In this document: positions 33,001 to 40,755 of the stretch, piece after piece | How positions within the stretch are numbered: the first letter of the stretch is position 1 | Layout: each line of letters begins with the position of its first letter | NCBI GenBank assembly: GCA_003142855.1 | Contig: PLNW01000099.1 | Location: 1 to 44,109 of the forward strand | DNA: 44,109 nt | Direction: 5' to 3' | DNA from: Myxococcales bacterium | GTDB taxonomy: Bacteria > Myxococcota_A > Polyangia > Fen-1088 | Made by a program: the position numbers and the translations under genes | The notes under the pieces: model-generated | Database searches by the model: none | Told to the model about the DNA's origin: nothing | Seen by the model: only the letters and a program-made list of their open reading frames with translations

Positions 33001-33572
33001 GAAACTGGCTGCGCGGGGGGCTCCAGCTCAGGGGCGGGCGTGCGCGCGGGCGCTGGCGCACGCGGGACCGTGACGATAGGTCGCGGGGTGTTTCCCGACG
33101 CAGGGGCTCGGCCGGTGGCGACGGGCGGAGGAGCCGGAACCTGGGGTTCAGGGGCTTCCGTCATGGGAATGGTAGGTCGGCCCGGCGTGCGCAAACAGAC
33201 CAACATCGCCTCCACGAGATCGGTTCGGGAAAACGGCTTGGACAAGAAGATTGCGCCGACATCCTTGTCCAGGCTGACCGCCAGCGACGGATCCTTGTAG
33301 ATGCCAGATATCACGATGAGCCCGACATCTTTTCCGGAAGGAGATTTGCGCACAGCCCGACAGAACGCGAAGCCATCCATACCGGTCATGATGAGGTCGG
33401 TGACAACGATCTGCGGGTGCTCGTTCACGAACATGGCGAGGCCTTGCTCGCCACTCGCCGCTTGCGCCACCCTGGGTCCGAAAGGTCGCAGCCTGGCATC
33501 GTCGAGGATGGCCCGCTCCATGGCACTGCGAGCCATCGGGTCATCATCGACGAGCAGGACCGTGAATGCCAT
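30045..33572 (-). CDS. Receiver-DUF4388-J-like-TPR protein (1175 aa)
   Basis: Residues 1-125 are a complete receiver: acidic pair in LLVDDDP, phosphoacceptor Asp59 in IVVTDLIMTG, Lys112 in LSKPF. A Pro/Ala linker follows to about 220, then a DUF4388 (PATAN-like) domain to about 380 (GTLALARGKVRKEIYFREGK), typical of Myxococcota. Around 565-640 lies a J-domain-like helix set (KSLYEALGVSRDAPTAEVVA) without HPD. From about 650 TPR repeats appear (LFNTDKAAESLPKFEAAVRA, ALALDPDLAEAHTMLGHLAA), and the last 300 residues are helical without a family I recognise. It is likely a phosphorylation-controlled scaffold in the cytoplasm. No output DNA-binding domain is visible. Confidence 0.85.
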   Translation of the reverse strand: MAFTVLLVDDDPMARSAMERAILDDARLRPFGPRVAQAASGEQGLAMFVNEHPQIVVTDLIMTGMDGFAFCRAVRKSPSGKDVGLIVISGIYKDPSLAVSLDKDVGAIFLSKPFSRTDLVEAMLVCLRTPGRPTIPMTEAPEPQVPAPPPVATGRAPASGNTPRPIVTVPRAPAPARTPAPELEPPAQPVSMPDAPAAAAATETVRFFPPAPSSRPLPGPSGSLADRGVPKLLFDLIDGCQTGTLALARGKVRKEIYFREGKVVAADSNLRQEALGTLLCAKGIIDERQLAYLLAETKARGHKMGAVLVELGWLTPEEVLQCLSSQVRKRVSDCLRWEEGSWTWVPGDTFGDRIIEHDLEVERIIFMGLLRSATPEKLVGRFDQNGAREVRLTRRFAHHRLGFEAVFGADITQVLTAGASVGSLALRDDAHLVIAAIDTLLETGLAELGDPVRETDEVPASNAWQSSLSLEKLGTEVGRRIDAIHTGASDELFSQVPQTTTPAPDLQSGFSQAADGQDSGALDVGLRAVTLKPDEDGVGGGSLSSGRDSPSEVLRQKLLRTYLTIRGKSLYEALGVSRDAPTAEVVAACAAKANEFSPAAVAGLQLSPADQARLDALRAAIDQAARVLANPQLRQGYDRTLTPSSSPESDPLGAELAFGEGLRLFNTDKAAESLPKFEAAVRARPDQALYHAYLGWAQFVAFGPEWAGTTRDTLQQALALDPDLAEAHTMLGHLAATEDDAATARKHLERSLELQPLQPDAVELLLQAYQRLNDPKGVEGFMRKLVAALGDRAQPLRRRLWCELATVYENQLGDRLSARIAYDMAARLAPDDVSILRKSAEMNAEDPTRWREMARAITAEWEIHPEDGGSGQRIVELFLDRGLNHAAEVVATAMVLRGLGDEKIAKLAGQCRPTALTGIATKLPADWPSRLGYSPEFADIESLIALLVETGVLPPVTMAELGLNREASVLPSQQPAPFRGVLLTLCDLLEIREPAVLRHPGLVGDARMAHLQPPSLLCGPTLLEQSDSVELGFRLGRALALATTGRLAGSVRSGGQLRPYFIAALAMTRGSLRLEGPAYEGARDAIAALDAPARTRIAEVSQQLVRKYGSINLTAWARGLRRMASRLSLVMCGDLLRIGRAVADEEGQLALDDLLAFALSFEQLELSEEIRAGSS

Positions 33573-33616
33573 CGCCTATCCAATCGGTTGGTCGGCGCTT
33601 TTCCTCAGGGTTCTTG

Positions 33617-33829
33617 TCGCGTGGGGAGCCGGCCGGCTTCGCCGACCGCGTACCATCGCCAGGGTTGGATGGTCTGCCGCGGCGTACATTTTTCGCTCCA
33701 CCGTCCCGTTTCTCGGGCGAGCGTAGCCCAGCTTTGCTGGGCGGAGCGAGGGGGGACCGGGGGCTTGTGAGCGAGAGCGAACCAAGCCCCCGTAAGATGC
33801 CAGGGTTTGGGGATCCTTTGAGGGTCCCC
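33617..33829 (-). repeat. Intergenic repeat, copy C, interrupted by an insert
   Basis: On the minus strand the order is hairpin GGGGACCCT-caa-AGGATCCCC (33829-33809), AAACCCTGGC, then an insert, then AACCCTGGCGATGGTACGCG, GCCGGCCGGCTCCCCACGCG and AC ending at 33617. The outer parts match copies A and B. The insert of about 130 bp is bounded by the direct repeat GCCAGGGTT (33658-33666 and 33799-33807) and contains two hairpins of its own, GCCCAGC-ttt-GCTGGGC (33726-33742) and CGGGGGCTTG...CAAGCCCCCG (33758-33792). The repeat begins 25 bases past the pspA stop. Confidence 0.75.
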
Positions 33830-33853
33830 ATTTCGAAGTCCGCGAGCCTAGGG

Positions 33854-34624
33854 TCACTTGTTTCGGTTTTCCGTTGTCAGGACGCTGGGGATCTTTGACT
33901 CGTCCTGGGTGACCTGGGCGGGCAGGGCGGCCTTGGCCGCGGGCGCAGCGGCAAGGCCCATCTTGGCCTTCAACTCGGCCAGCGCCGTATCGGTACCGAC
34001 GCCTCCGGACTCCAAGGCCTTGAACTTCTGTTGCAGGGTGTCCCCCGTCAGCTCGTTGCCAAGCTCAACGGAGGCATCGGCTTCGGCCTCGATCTGGTCC
34101 ACCCTGTTCGCCATGCGCTCGAAGGTGTCGAAGGCGCCGGTGTCCGACAGACCTTGCATGGTGTCTTGGATGGCCTTCTGGGCCTCGGCGCGCTTCTGGC
34201 GCGCGATGAGGATGTTCTTCTTGCGCTTGGCCTCCTCGATCTTGTCGTTGAGCGTGCGCAGTTGCTCCTTGAGCTTCTCCACTGCGTCCTTCTGCAGCTG
34301 CGTCTGTTTGGTGAACTCGGCTGCCTGCGTCTCATGCTCGCTCTTGCGCTTCAAGGCCTCGCGCGCAAGGTTGTCGTCGCTGGCGCGTACCGCCAGCATG
34401 GCTTTGCGTTCCCATTCCTGCGCCAGTTCCCCCTGCTCGTCACGTTGCTTTTCCAGGCGCTTCTGGTCCGCGATTGAGACCGCCACCTGCTTCTTCGCCT
34501 CGACAAGCTGGTTCTGCATGTCGGCGACGAGCTGGTTCAGCATCTTCTGCGGATCTTCCGCCTTGGAGATGAGATCGTTGAGGTTCGACTTGATAAGAGT
34601 TCCGAGCCGCGAAAAAATTCCCAT
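33854..34624 (-). CDS. pspA: PspA/IM30 family protein
   Basis: The 256-residue protein begins with the family start MGIFSRLGTLIKSNLNDLIS and EDPQKMLNQLVADMQ, then a long coiled coil rich in Lys, Glu and Gln to about residue 200, and an Ala/Pro tail. PspA/IM30 proteins form ESCRT-III-like oligomers that bind stressed inner membrane. AAGGAA seven bases upstream supports ATG 34624. It follows the YbjN-domain gene with a 34-bp gap on the same strand, so both are likely co-transcribed. The tail beyond residue 225 is longer than in E. coli PspA. Confidence 0.93.
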   Translation of the reverse strand: MGIFSRLGTLIKSNLNDLISKAEDPQKMLNQLVADMQNQLVEAKKQVAVSIADQKRLEKQRDEQGELAQEWERKAMLAVRASDDNLAREALKRKSEHETQAAEFTKQTQLQKDAVEKLKEQLRTLNDKIEEAKRKKNILIARQKRAEAQKAIQDTMQGLSDTGAFDTFERMANRVDQIEAEADASVELGNELTGDTLQQKFKALESGGVGTDTALAELKAKMGLAAAPAAKAALPAQVTQDESKIPSVLTTENRNK

Positions 34625-34658
34625 GACTGATTTCCTTGTCGGGCGCTTGGTCTAGGGT

Positions 34659-35042
34659 TCAGGCTGCTGCGCGAAATTTCGACAGCGTGGGATAGTGCTT
34701 GCTGATGGCCATTCCCATGTCGTCCACCACCGCTTGCAGTTCGCTGAAGTCGAGATCCTCCAAGGGCAGCGAATCCGTGAGCACGACCGCGTTTCCGTCG
34801 ACGCCGAAGGTGGCGTAGACCATCTCCCGGGCGTTGAGCCTGAGCAGGGTTTCGAAGAGCGCTTCCCGCCGGTTCTGAGGCAGGTCCATCACCTTGAGTC
34901 GGAACACAACGACGGGGCCGGCCAGGGAGACCAAGAGGTTGTCGAAGCCATTGTCCTTTATGCGCCAGACGTCGTGGCCCAGGTCTTCGTGAGTGACGCC
35001 AAGCTTGAGCAGGTAAGACTCGATATCTTCACGCGTTTTCAT
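34659..35042 (-). CDS. YbjN domain protein
   Basis: The 127-residue protein has the YbjN/T3SS-chaperone-like fold: REDIESYLLKLGVTHEDLGH, DNLLVSLAGPVVVFRLKVMD, REALFETLLRLNAREMVYAT, and SELQAVVDDMGMAI. Such proteins may act as chaperones or regulators of envelope processes. ATG 35042 is chosen because AGGAAAGG lies upstream and the family starts here; the open frame up to 35759 is a shadow of the divergent uppS. Likely first gene of an operon with pspA. Confidence 0.85.
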   Translation of the reverse strand: MKTREDIESYLLKLGVTHEDLGHDVWRIKDNGFDNLLVSLAGPVVVFRLKVMDLPQNRREALFETLLRLNAREMVYATFGVDGNAVVLTDSLPLEDLDFSELQAVVDDMGMAISKHYPTLSKFRAAA

Positions 35043-35202
35043 GGCAATCACCTTTCCTGTGGCTTGGTCGAACCCGGCGGCTTGCGAGAGGATTCCTTGC
35101 GAAGGGTAGACGATTCCGGAGCGGCCTACAAATCCGTTTTCTTGCCGTGGACTCGCGCCGGCAGTTGAAGCAGGCCCTTTCCTGTGGTAGCCGGAATCGT
35201 CC

Positions 35203-35940
35203 ATGCCCATCGATCCTGCCGCGCTGCCGCGCCACGTTGCAATCATCATGGACGGGAACGGTCGCTGGGCGCAGGATCGGGGGCTGCCGCGCATCGAAGG
35301 CCACCGTCGGGGGGCGAACGCGGTCAGCGAGGTGGTGCGAGCCGCGCGCCAGATAGGGGTCAAGGCCCTTACTCTGTACGCGTTCTCGCTGCAGAACTGG
35401 CTTCGTCCCCCCGACGAAGTCACGATGTTGATGCGGCTTCTTCGCGAGTACATCATCGGCGAACGCGCCGAGATCATGGACAACGGCATCCGGCTGGTCA
35501 CCATTGGAGACTTGGGCCGGCTGCCCGGCCTGGTACGCGAATCGCTCGATGACCTGGTCCGTGATTCGGCTGGCAACCAAGCCATGACCCTGTGCCTGGC
35601 TCTCTCATACGGGGGCCGCGAATCAATCGTCGCCACGACCCGCGCTCTGTGCGAGGCGGTGAAGCAGGGCACACTTTCGCCCAGCGACATCACAGAGGAG
35701 AGTTTCCAGTCGGCCATGCAGACCGCTGACTTGCCCCAGCTCGATCTTCTCATCCGCACCTCGGGGGAGGTTCGGCTGTCAAACTTCTTGCTCTGGGAAT
35801 CGGCCTATACCGAGCTCTACTTCACCGACATCCGCTGGCCCGAATTTGGTCGCGACGAGTTTATGCGTGCCCTGGAGTCGTACCGAGGGCGCGAGCGCCG
35901 CTTCGGCCGCACGCGAGAGCAGCTCCGGCGGCTGGGGTAA
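35203..35940 (+). CDS. uppS: Isoprenyl (undecaprenyl) diphosphate synthase
   Basis: The 245-residue protein has all cis-prenyltransferase motifs: HVAIIMDGNGRWA (catalytic Asp), GHRRGANAV, YAFSLQNWLRP, and LIRTSGEVRLSNFLLWESAY. It adds isopentenyl diphosphate to farnesyl diphosphate to make the C55 lipid carrier of peptidoglycan synthesis. Small changes from the usual FSTENW and RTGGE (here FSLQNW and RTSGE) are conservative. It is followed 13 bp later by cdsA, the usual bacterial order, forming a lipid-precursor operon. Confidence 0.96.
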   Translation: MPIDPAALPRHVAIIMDGNGRWAQDRGLPRIEGHRRGANAVSEVVRAARQIGVKALTLYAFSLQNWLRPPDEVTMLMRLLREYIIGERAEIMDNGIRLVTIGDLGRLPGLVRESLDDLVRDSAGNQAMTLCLALSYGGRESIVATTRALCEAVKQGTLSPSDITEESFQSAMQTADLPQLDLLIRTSGEVRLSNFLLWESAYTELYFTDIRWPEFGRDEFMRALESYRGRERRFGRTREQLRRLG

Positions 35941-35953
35941 GGTCCAGGGTGTT

Positions 35954-36763
35954 GTGAAGCCGGACCGGAAAAACCTGCTCGTCCGGATCGCCTCGGCGTT
36001 GGTGGCGCTTCCCGTCGTCGGCGTGCTCGTGTTCTGGCGTGAGCCTTTGGGCATGACGGCCCTGTGTCTCGTGGTGGCGGTTCAGGCCCTGCGCGAGTAC
36101 ACATCCATGACCATGGCTGCTCGGCCCAGGGCCGAGCGCGCAGGTGTGGTGCTGATTGGCACGGGCTTGTACCTGGCGCTCTCTCTCCGGCCGGACCTGG
36201 GCGCGATGTGGCTCCTGGACGCCACGATCGCCGTGGCCATCTTGATATTGGTGAGCGCGGTCGACCTTCCGGCCGCAGGGGCGCGGCTCTACGCCGCGGA
36301 ATTCGGCGTGTTCTACATCGGTGGATTGCTTGCCGCCTTGGCTCTCCTGCATGGCAGTCCAGGGCCGGCGTGGGTCGCGTTGGCCATCGCGGTGACTTTT
36401 GGCAACGATACCGGCGCCTACTTCGTGGGGCGGGCGTTTGGGCGGCACAAGCTGGCGCCGGCCCTTTCGCCGGGAAAGACAGTCGAAGGCGCGCTGGGCG
36501 GACTGGCGGCCGGCCTCACTGTGACATTCGTGGCAGGGTGGGCTTTCATGCCTGCGCTAACCATCTATGACCGCGTGGTGATTGGTCTTATCTCCGGCGT
36601 AGTCGGGCCAGCGGGCGATCTGGTCGAGTCGCTCATCAAGCGCACGGCGGGTGTCAAAGACTCTGGCCGGTGCATTCCTGGCCACGGCGGGGTTCTCGAT
36701 CGCATCGATGCGTTGCTCTTCGTTGGCGCCTATGTCTACCTGCACGTGAATTTTCTACGCTGA
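35954..36763 (+). CDS. cdsA: Phosphatidate cytidylyltransferase
   Basis: The 269-residue integral membrane protein has the CdsA pattern: many hydrophobic helices, the FGNDTGAYFVGRAFGRHKLA region, SPGKTVEGALGG, and the C-terminal signature GDLVESLIKRTAGVKDSG followed by GHGGVLDRIDALLF. It makes CDP-diacylglycerol from phosphatidate and CTP at the inner membrane. The GTG at 35954 (VKPDRKNLLVRI) is chosen because family homology begins there and it lies 13 bp after uppS. It is upstream of a 380-bp region with several hairpins. Confidence 0.95.
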   Translation: MKPDRKNLLVRIASALVALPVVGVLVFWREPLGMTALCLVVAVQALREYTSMTMAARPRAERAGVVLIGTGLYLALSLRPDLGAMWLLDATIAVAILILVSAVDLPAAGARLYAAEFGVFYIGGLLAALALLHGSPGPAWVALAIAVTFGNDTGAYFVGRAFGRHKLAPALSPGKTVEGALGGLAAGLTVTFVAGWAFMPALTIYDRVVIGLISGVVGPAGDLVESLIKRTAGVKDSGRCIPGHGGVLDRIDALLFVGAYVYLHVNFLR

Positions 36764-36791
36764 TGGAGATCATGGTGGCCCAATACGGCAA

Positions 36792-36915
36792 AGCCCCCGT
36801 GGTTATCCACGAGGGCTGCCAGAATCCTAAGCGAGGCTGGTTAAGCTTGGCTAGATATGTTAAGCGGTTGAAGAATCAACCGCGAGTACAGGTCACACCG
36901 GCTTGCGCCGGTGTG
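36792..36915 (+). other. Cluster of three hairpins between cdsA and the RNase E/G gene
   Basis: Three stem-loops follow in 125 bp: AGCCCCCGTGG-ttat-CCACGAGGGCT (36792-36817, one mismatch), GCGGTTGA-agaa-TCAACCGC (36864-36883, perfect) and CACACCGGC-ttgc-GCCGGTGTG (36894-36915, perfect). None is followed by a T-run, so simple terminators are unlikely, though the first may end the cdsA transcript. They could be part of a small RNA or an extended leader of the ribonuclease gene. The 380 bp between 36764 and 37144 contains no other gene. Confidence 0.5.
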
Positions 36916-37026
36916 TTGGGAGGAGACGCAACTCTCGGAGTTACTGCCGCCGTTCGTTGCTTGTCGACTATGGCTAGCAACGCTCGTGCCGGCCTGGACG
37001 CGGGCACCCGCTCGACTCGGAACTGT

Positions 37027-37055
37027 TTGAATTTTTGAGGTTTTCATGCTATATG
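37027..37055 (+). promoter_or_regulatory. Candidate sigma-70-type promoter for the RNase E/G gene
   Basis: TTGAAT (37027-37032) and TATATG (37050-37055) with a 17-bp spacer lie in an AT-rich stretch, giving a leader of about 80 nt before the ATG at 37145. Confidence 0.45.
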
Positions 37056-37088
37056 CGATAAAACGACGAGACACTGATGGGCTGATTC

Positions 37089-37108
37089 CCCTGACATTGA
37101 CGTCAGGG
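37089..37108 (+). promoter_or_regulatory. Leader hairpin upstream of the RNase E/G gene
   Basis: CCCTGAC-attgac-GTCAGGG forms a perfect 7-bp stem in the predicted leader, 36 bases before the start codon. RNase E controls its own mRNA through leader stem-loops in enterics, so this could have a like role; that is analogy, not shown here. Confidence 0.4.
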
Positions 37109-37144
37109 TTGTCGAACCTAGATGCCGGTTTTTCACAGTCCTAA

Positions 37145-39049
37145 ATGACTGACAGCTTTCTGGTCATCAACGCGGACGGCCCCGAGACTCGCGTTGCGCT
37201 AGTGGAGGATGGCCTGCTGGCCGAGCTCTATATCGAGCGCAAACAGGAACGCGGCATCGCGGGCAACATCTACAAGGGCCGGGTCGAGCGAGTCTTGCCG
37301 GGGATGCAAGCGGCCTTTGTCAACATCGGGTTGGAGAAATCTGCCTACCTGCACGTCTCGGACGTGCGCGGGACACCCGACGATCTGCGTCGGTTGGTTT
37401 CGGCAGGTGAAGCCCAGGGGCGTGCCAGCGTCCAGGACGACGAAGACGACGGCGAGCCGTCGGGGCCAGCGGGCGGCGCGCGCATTGAGGATCTCCTGAG
37501 AGAAGGTCAGGAAATCGTCGTTCAAGTAACCAAGGAACCCATCAGCACCAAGGGCGCTCGGACGACCCGTTATATCTCGTTGCCGGGCCGGCACTTGGTG
37601 TTCATGCCCACGGTGGAACACGTGGGAATCTCGCGGCGCATTTCTTCGGACAAGGAGCGGCGCCGCCTGCGTGAGATCATCGACCAGATGCGGCCGCCGG
37701 GGACGGGCTTCATCGTGCGCACCGTCGCGGAGAACGTGCCGGAGAAGGATCTCCGCGCAGACATGGATTTTCTCATCAAGCTGTGGAACGAGATTGTTCG
37801 TCGTACCGGGAACAGTCGCTGTCCCGCTCTCATCTACAACGATCTCGATCTCCTGCTGCGCACGGTGCGCGACATGTTCACGCCCGAGGTGGCCAAGCTG
37901 ATCATCGATTCCCGCGCCGAGTACGACAAGATCAAGAAGTTCATCGCGGCGTTCATGCCGGACTTCACCGGGCAGATCGATCTGTACGACGGACCGGAGC
38001 CTATCTTTGACGGCTACGGCATCGAGATCGAAATAGACCGGGCGCTGGAACGCAAGGTATGGCTCAAGTCAGGCGGCTATCTCATCGTCGACGAGATGGA
38101 GGCCCTCACGGCCATCGACGTCAACACCGGCCGCTTCGTGGGCAAGAAGAATCTGGAAGACACCATCACCCAGACCAACCTGGAAGCCTGTCGCGAGGTG
38201 GCCGAGCAGCTGCGCATCCGCTCTCTCGGCGGCATGATCGTGGTCGACTTCATCGACATGGACCGCGCGTCCAACCGCGACCGGGTCACGCGCGCCTTCA
38301 ACGATCACTTGCGTCGCGATCGATCAAAGGCGGCGGTTACTCGCATCTCCGAGTTGGGTCTGATCGAGATGACCCGCAAGCGAACGCGCGAGTCGCTCTT
38401 GCACGCGCTGACCGAGCCCTGCGAACACTGCGAGGGCAAAGGCTACACCAAGTCGCGGCGGACCGTGGCCTACGAGCTGCTGCGTGAGCTGAGGCGGCAG
38501 GGCAACCTCATCGAAGGGGATACGGTGCTCATCGAAGTGCACCCCGATGTCGCCCAGGTGTTGGCCACCACGGACCATGGATATCTGGAGGACATGGAGA
38601 AGCGCTTGCAGAAGCGCATTATCGTGAAGGCGCGTGGCTCGTTCGCGCTTGAGGATTTTGAGCTGCGTTCCCCCACGCAGAAGGCTCCGCTTGATCGCTC
38701 GGATGCTGACCGCGAAGGCGATCGCGCTGACCGGCGCCGACGACGCCGCAAGAAGCTTGGCCCGCCGGCCGAGGTCGAGGCCATGCTGGAAGAGGAAGAA
38801 CGCAGCAACGCCGCTGATCGCGAGGTGATCGGAGGGGAGAGCGCGCCGGAGACCCGCGATGACGAGCGTGAGGAGGAGCGTCGAGGTGCAGACGCAGAAG
38901 CGGCGGCGGGCAATTCCGCGCCCGATCACTCGCCGTCGGGTGCCGCGCCAGACTCGCCCAGCAGCCTTCCTTCTTCTGAGACTCCGCAGGTTGCGTCCGA
39001 AACGCACGCGGTTCCCGTCGGCTCCAACGACACCAAGCCACGGGGTTGA
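37145..39049 (+). CDS. rng: Ribonuclease E/G family endoribonuclease
   Basis: The 634-residue protein has an N-terminal S1 domain (GNIYKGRVERVLPGMQAAFV), an acidic insert near residue 100, the RNase H-like and 5' sensor regions, catalytic Asp in ALTAIDVNTGRFVGKKNLED and VVDFIDMDRASNR, and the zinc-link CEHCEGKGYT. After about residue 500 an Arg/Glu/Asp-rich disordered tail follows, longer than RNase G yet shorter than E. coli RNase E, and may bind partners. It should start mRNA decay and trim rRNA. ATG 37145 is the family start; no strong ribosome binding site is evident. Confidence 0.94.
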   Translation: MTDSFLVINADGPETRVALVEDGLLAELYIERKQERGIAGNIYKGRVERVLPGMQAAFVNIGLEKSAYLHVSDVRGTPDDLRRLVSAGEAQGRASVQDDEDDGEPSGPAGGARIEDLLREGQEIVVQVTKEPISTKGARTTRYISLPGRHLVFMPTVEHVGISRRISSDKERRRLREIIDQMRPPGTGFIVRTVAENVPEKDLRADMDFLIKLWNEIVRRTGNSRCPALIYNDLDLLLRTVRDMFTPEVAKLIIDSRAEYDKIKKFIAAFMPDFTGQIDLYDGPEPIFDGYGIEIEIDRALERKVWLKSGGYLIVDEMEALTAIDVNTGRFVGKKNLEDTITQTNLEACREVAEQLRIRSLGGMIVVDFIDMDRASNRDRVTRAFNDHLRRDRSKAAVTRISELGLIEMTRKRTRESLLHALTEPCEHCEGKGYTKSRRTVAYELLRELRRQGNLIEGDTVLIEVHPDVAQVLATTDHGYLEDMEKRLQKRIIVKARGSFALEDFELRSPTQKAPLDRSDADREGDRADRRRRRRKKLGPPAEVEAMLEEEERSNAADREVIGGESAPETRDDEREEERRGADAEAAAGNSAPDHSPSGAAPDSPSSLPSSETPQVASETHAVPVGSNDTKPRG

Positions 39050-39170
39050 GGGTCGTGCCGTCCGCCAGTCGATGGCGATGATATTTCCCTACAATGTATC
39101 AAAAGGTCTTACTTTTACCGAGGTGTAGTTATCAACAGGAAAAGTCAAATAACTTCAAAGTGATAGAATT

Positions 39171-39199
39171 TTGATCAACAGCCTGCCGGTTGTTACGAT
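39171..39199 (+). promoter_or_regulatory. Candidate promoter of the SprT-like gene
   Basis: TTGATC (39171-39176) and TACGAT (39194-39199) are separated by 17 bp, within a clearly AT-rich gap after the ribonuclease gene. The predicted start lies about 50 bases before ATG 39255. Confidence 0.4.
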
Positions 39200-39254
39200 C
39201 GCGGAATCAAACGTGAGAAAAGAACGTTCTGCGATGCGACGAGGAGACGGCAAG

Positions 39255-40121
39255 ATGCTCCATGGGGGTGCCGAAGCCGCACCCACGGGCGCTGAGTCGG
39301 CCTACGTGGATGCGCGGCAGCTGACCTTCCGCTTTGCCGATTCCGACGACGAAGAGGGCGCCTCTTTGGCTCCAGTATCGCGTTGGGCCACGCGAGCGAC
39401 GAACCCGGGCCGGGTCGTCAGGATCCCGGCTAGCGGTCGCTCACTTGAGGAGATTCGCCTGGAGCAGGCCGTGGCTGCCCACCTGCCACCGGGCCATGGT
39501 CTGCGCCTCGCCCTAACCGATAATCACTACAACATCGTGGCAGTGCGACGAGACCCCTCGACCTACGTGGTTAGGATTCACCGCATATTCGCCGACGCCG
39601 AGCCTCGGCTGGTGCGGGCCGTGGCACGCTACGTGGTCCACAACGACCGGCGTGCCTCCGGCGTGCTTGGGGAGTTCATCGAGCGTCACGAGCACATCAT
39701 CAGTCGGACGCCGCGCCGGCCGCGCTTCGTGAAACTGCGGGCGGCTGGACGCGCCTACGACCTGCAAGACATCTTCGACCGCCTGAACCAGCAGTACTTC
39801 GAGGGGACGCTCCAGGCGCGGATTACTTGGGGTCCAGCGGTTTTCCGGGCGCAGCAGCGATCCATCAAGATGGGCAGTTTTTCAGTCGAGGACCGCATCA
39901 TACGGGTGCATCCTGCGCTGGACCGCGCCGAGGTGCCGCTCTTCTTCGTCGAGTGGATCGTGTTCCACGAGATGCTCCACGGCAGGCACGAGATTCGTCG
40001 CAGTGGGAGGCGACGCTGCTTCCATCCGCCTGAATTTCTCGCCCAGGAACGGGAGTTTGCCGACTACCAGCGCGCCTCCACTTGGGAGAAGGAGAACGTT
40101 GATCGCCTGTTTGGGAAGTAG
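39255..40121 (+). CDS. SprT-like zinc metallopeptidase domain protein
   Basis: The 288-residue protein has a variable, charged N-terminal half and a C-terminal SprT-like domain: IFDRLNQQYFEGTLQARITW, SIKMGSFSVEDRIIRVHPAL, the zinc motif FHEMLHGRHE, and CFHPPEFLAQEREFADY with the third His ligand. The ATG at 39255 is chosen because GAGGAG ends eight bases upstream; ATG 39234 is in frame too. Bacterial SprT-like proteins are poorly known; eukaryotic Spartan cleaves DNA-protein crosslinks. No Zn-ribbon is evident after the catalytic part. Confidence 0.8.
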   Translation: MLHGGAEAAPTGAESAYVDARQLTFRFADSDDEEGASLAPVSRWATRATNPGRVVRIPASGRSLEEIRLEQAVAAHLPPGHGLRLALTDNHYNIVAVRRDPSTYVVRIHRIFADAEPRLVRAVARYVVHNDRRASGVLGEFIERHEHIISRTPRRPRFVKLRAAGRAYDLQDIFDRLNQQYFEGTLQARITWGPAVFRAQQRSIKMGSFSVEDRIIRVHPALDRAEVPLFFVEWIVFHEMLHGRHEIRRSGRRRCFHPPEFLAQEREFADYQRASTWEKENVDRLFGK

Positions 40122-40263
40122 TCCAACAGCGCTGTCATCTTGGCAGCGCGGAGGATGGTTTCTGGCCAGAGAGTCGCGGCTCGTTCCCGGCCTGGCCAGG
40201 GACAGGCGCGGTCGCAGGTCTTTTCTGCTGGAACGATTGATGCTAGTTCCCTGCAAGAAGCGC

Positions 40264-40746
40264 ATGACAACGTCAAGACTCGGTGCACTGGCGGTGGTAT
40301 TTGCAGCGGCCATGGCCGGCTGCGGTCACACTCGGTATCTGGCTGGGACCACCATCCCGGCCACCGAGGACAACCTGGCCATCGTCGAGACCATCGAACA
40401 GTATCGAGCCTTTCTCATCGAGAAGAACATTGATGGTCTGCTGCTACTGGCGTCGAAGAAGTACTTCGAAGATGGGGGTACGCCTCAGGCGAACGATGAC
40501 TACGGCTACGACGGCCTACGTGAGATCCTGACCAGCCGCCTCGGGCGCGTGCAATCTCTGCGCTACGACATCGAATACCAGAAGGTCACGATCCGAGGCG
40601 AACAGGCCGAGGTCGATGCGTTCCTCAACGGCGCATTCGAATTGCAGAGCGAAACCGGCGAGCGCTACCGTCGGGTCAACGATCACCACAGGTTCCTGCT
40701 GGAACGGACGTCCAACGGCAAGTGGCGCTTCTTGAATGGAATGTAG
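40264..40746 (+). CDS. Lipoprotein of unknown function
   Basis: The 160-residue protein has a lipoprotein signal (VVFAAAMAGC) and a single small domain with NLAIVETIEQYRAFLIEKNI, LLLLASKKYFEDGG and EVDAFLNGAFEL, an arrangement like NTF2-type/SnoaL-like cone folds (helix, helix, long beta strands), to which it may belong. It should be membrane-anchored and periplasmic. A repeat hairpin starts nine bases after its stop codon. ATG 40264 precedes the signal directly. Confidence 0.7.
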   Translation: MTTSRLGALAVVFAAAMAGCGHTRYLAGTTIPATEDNLAIVETIEQYRAFLIEKNIDGLLLLASKKYFEDGGTPQANDDYGYDGLREILTSRLGRVQSLRYDIEYQKVTIRGEQAEVDAFLNGAFELQSETGERYRRVNDHHRFLLERTSNGKWRFLNGM

Positions 40747-40755
40747 CGTCTTCAT

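Noticed and set aside
36670..37038. 122-codon plus-strand frame between cdsA and the ribonuclease
   Set aside because: Starts inside cdsA, covers the hairpin region, and shows no family or ribosome binding site.
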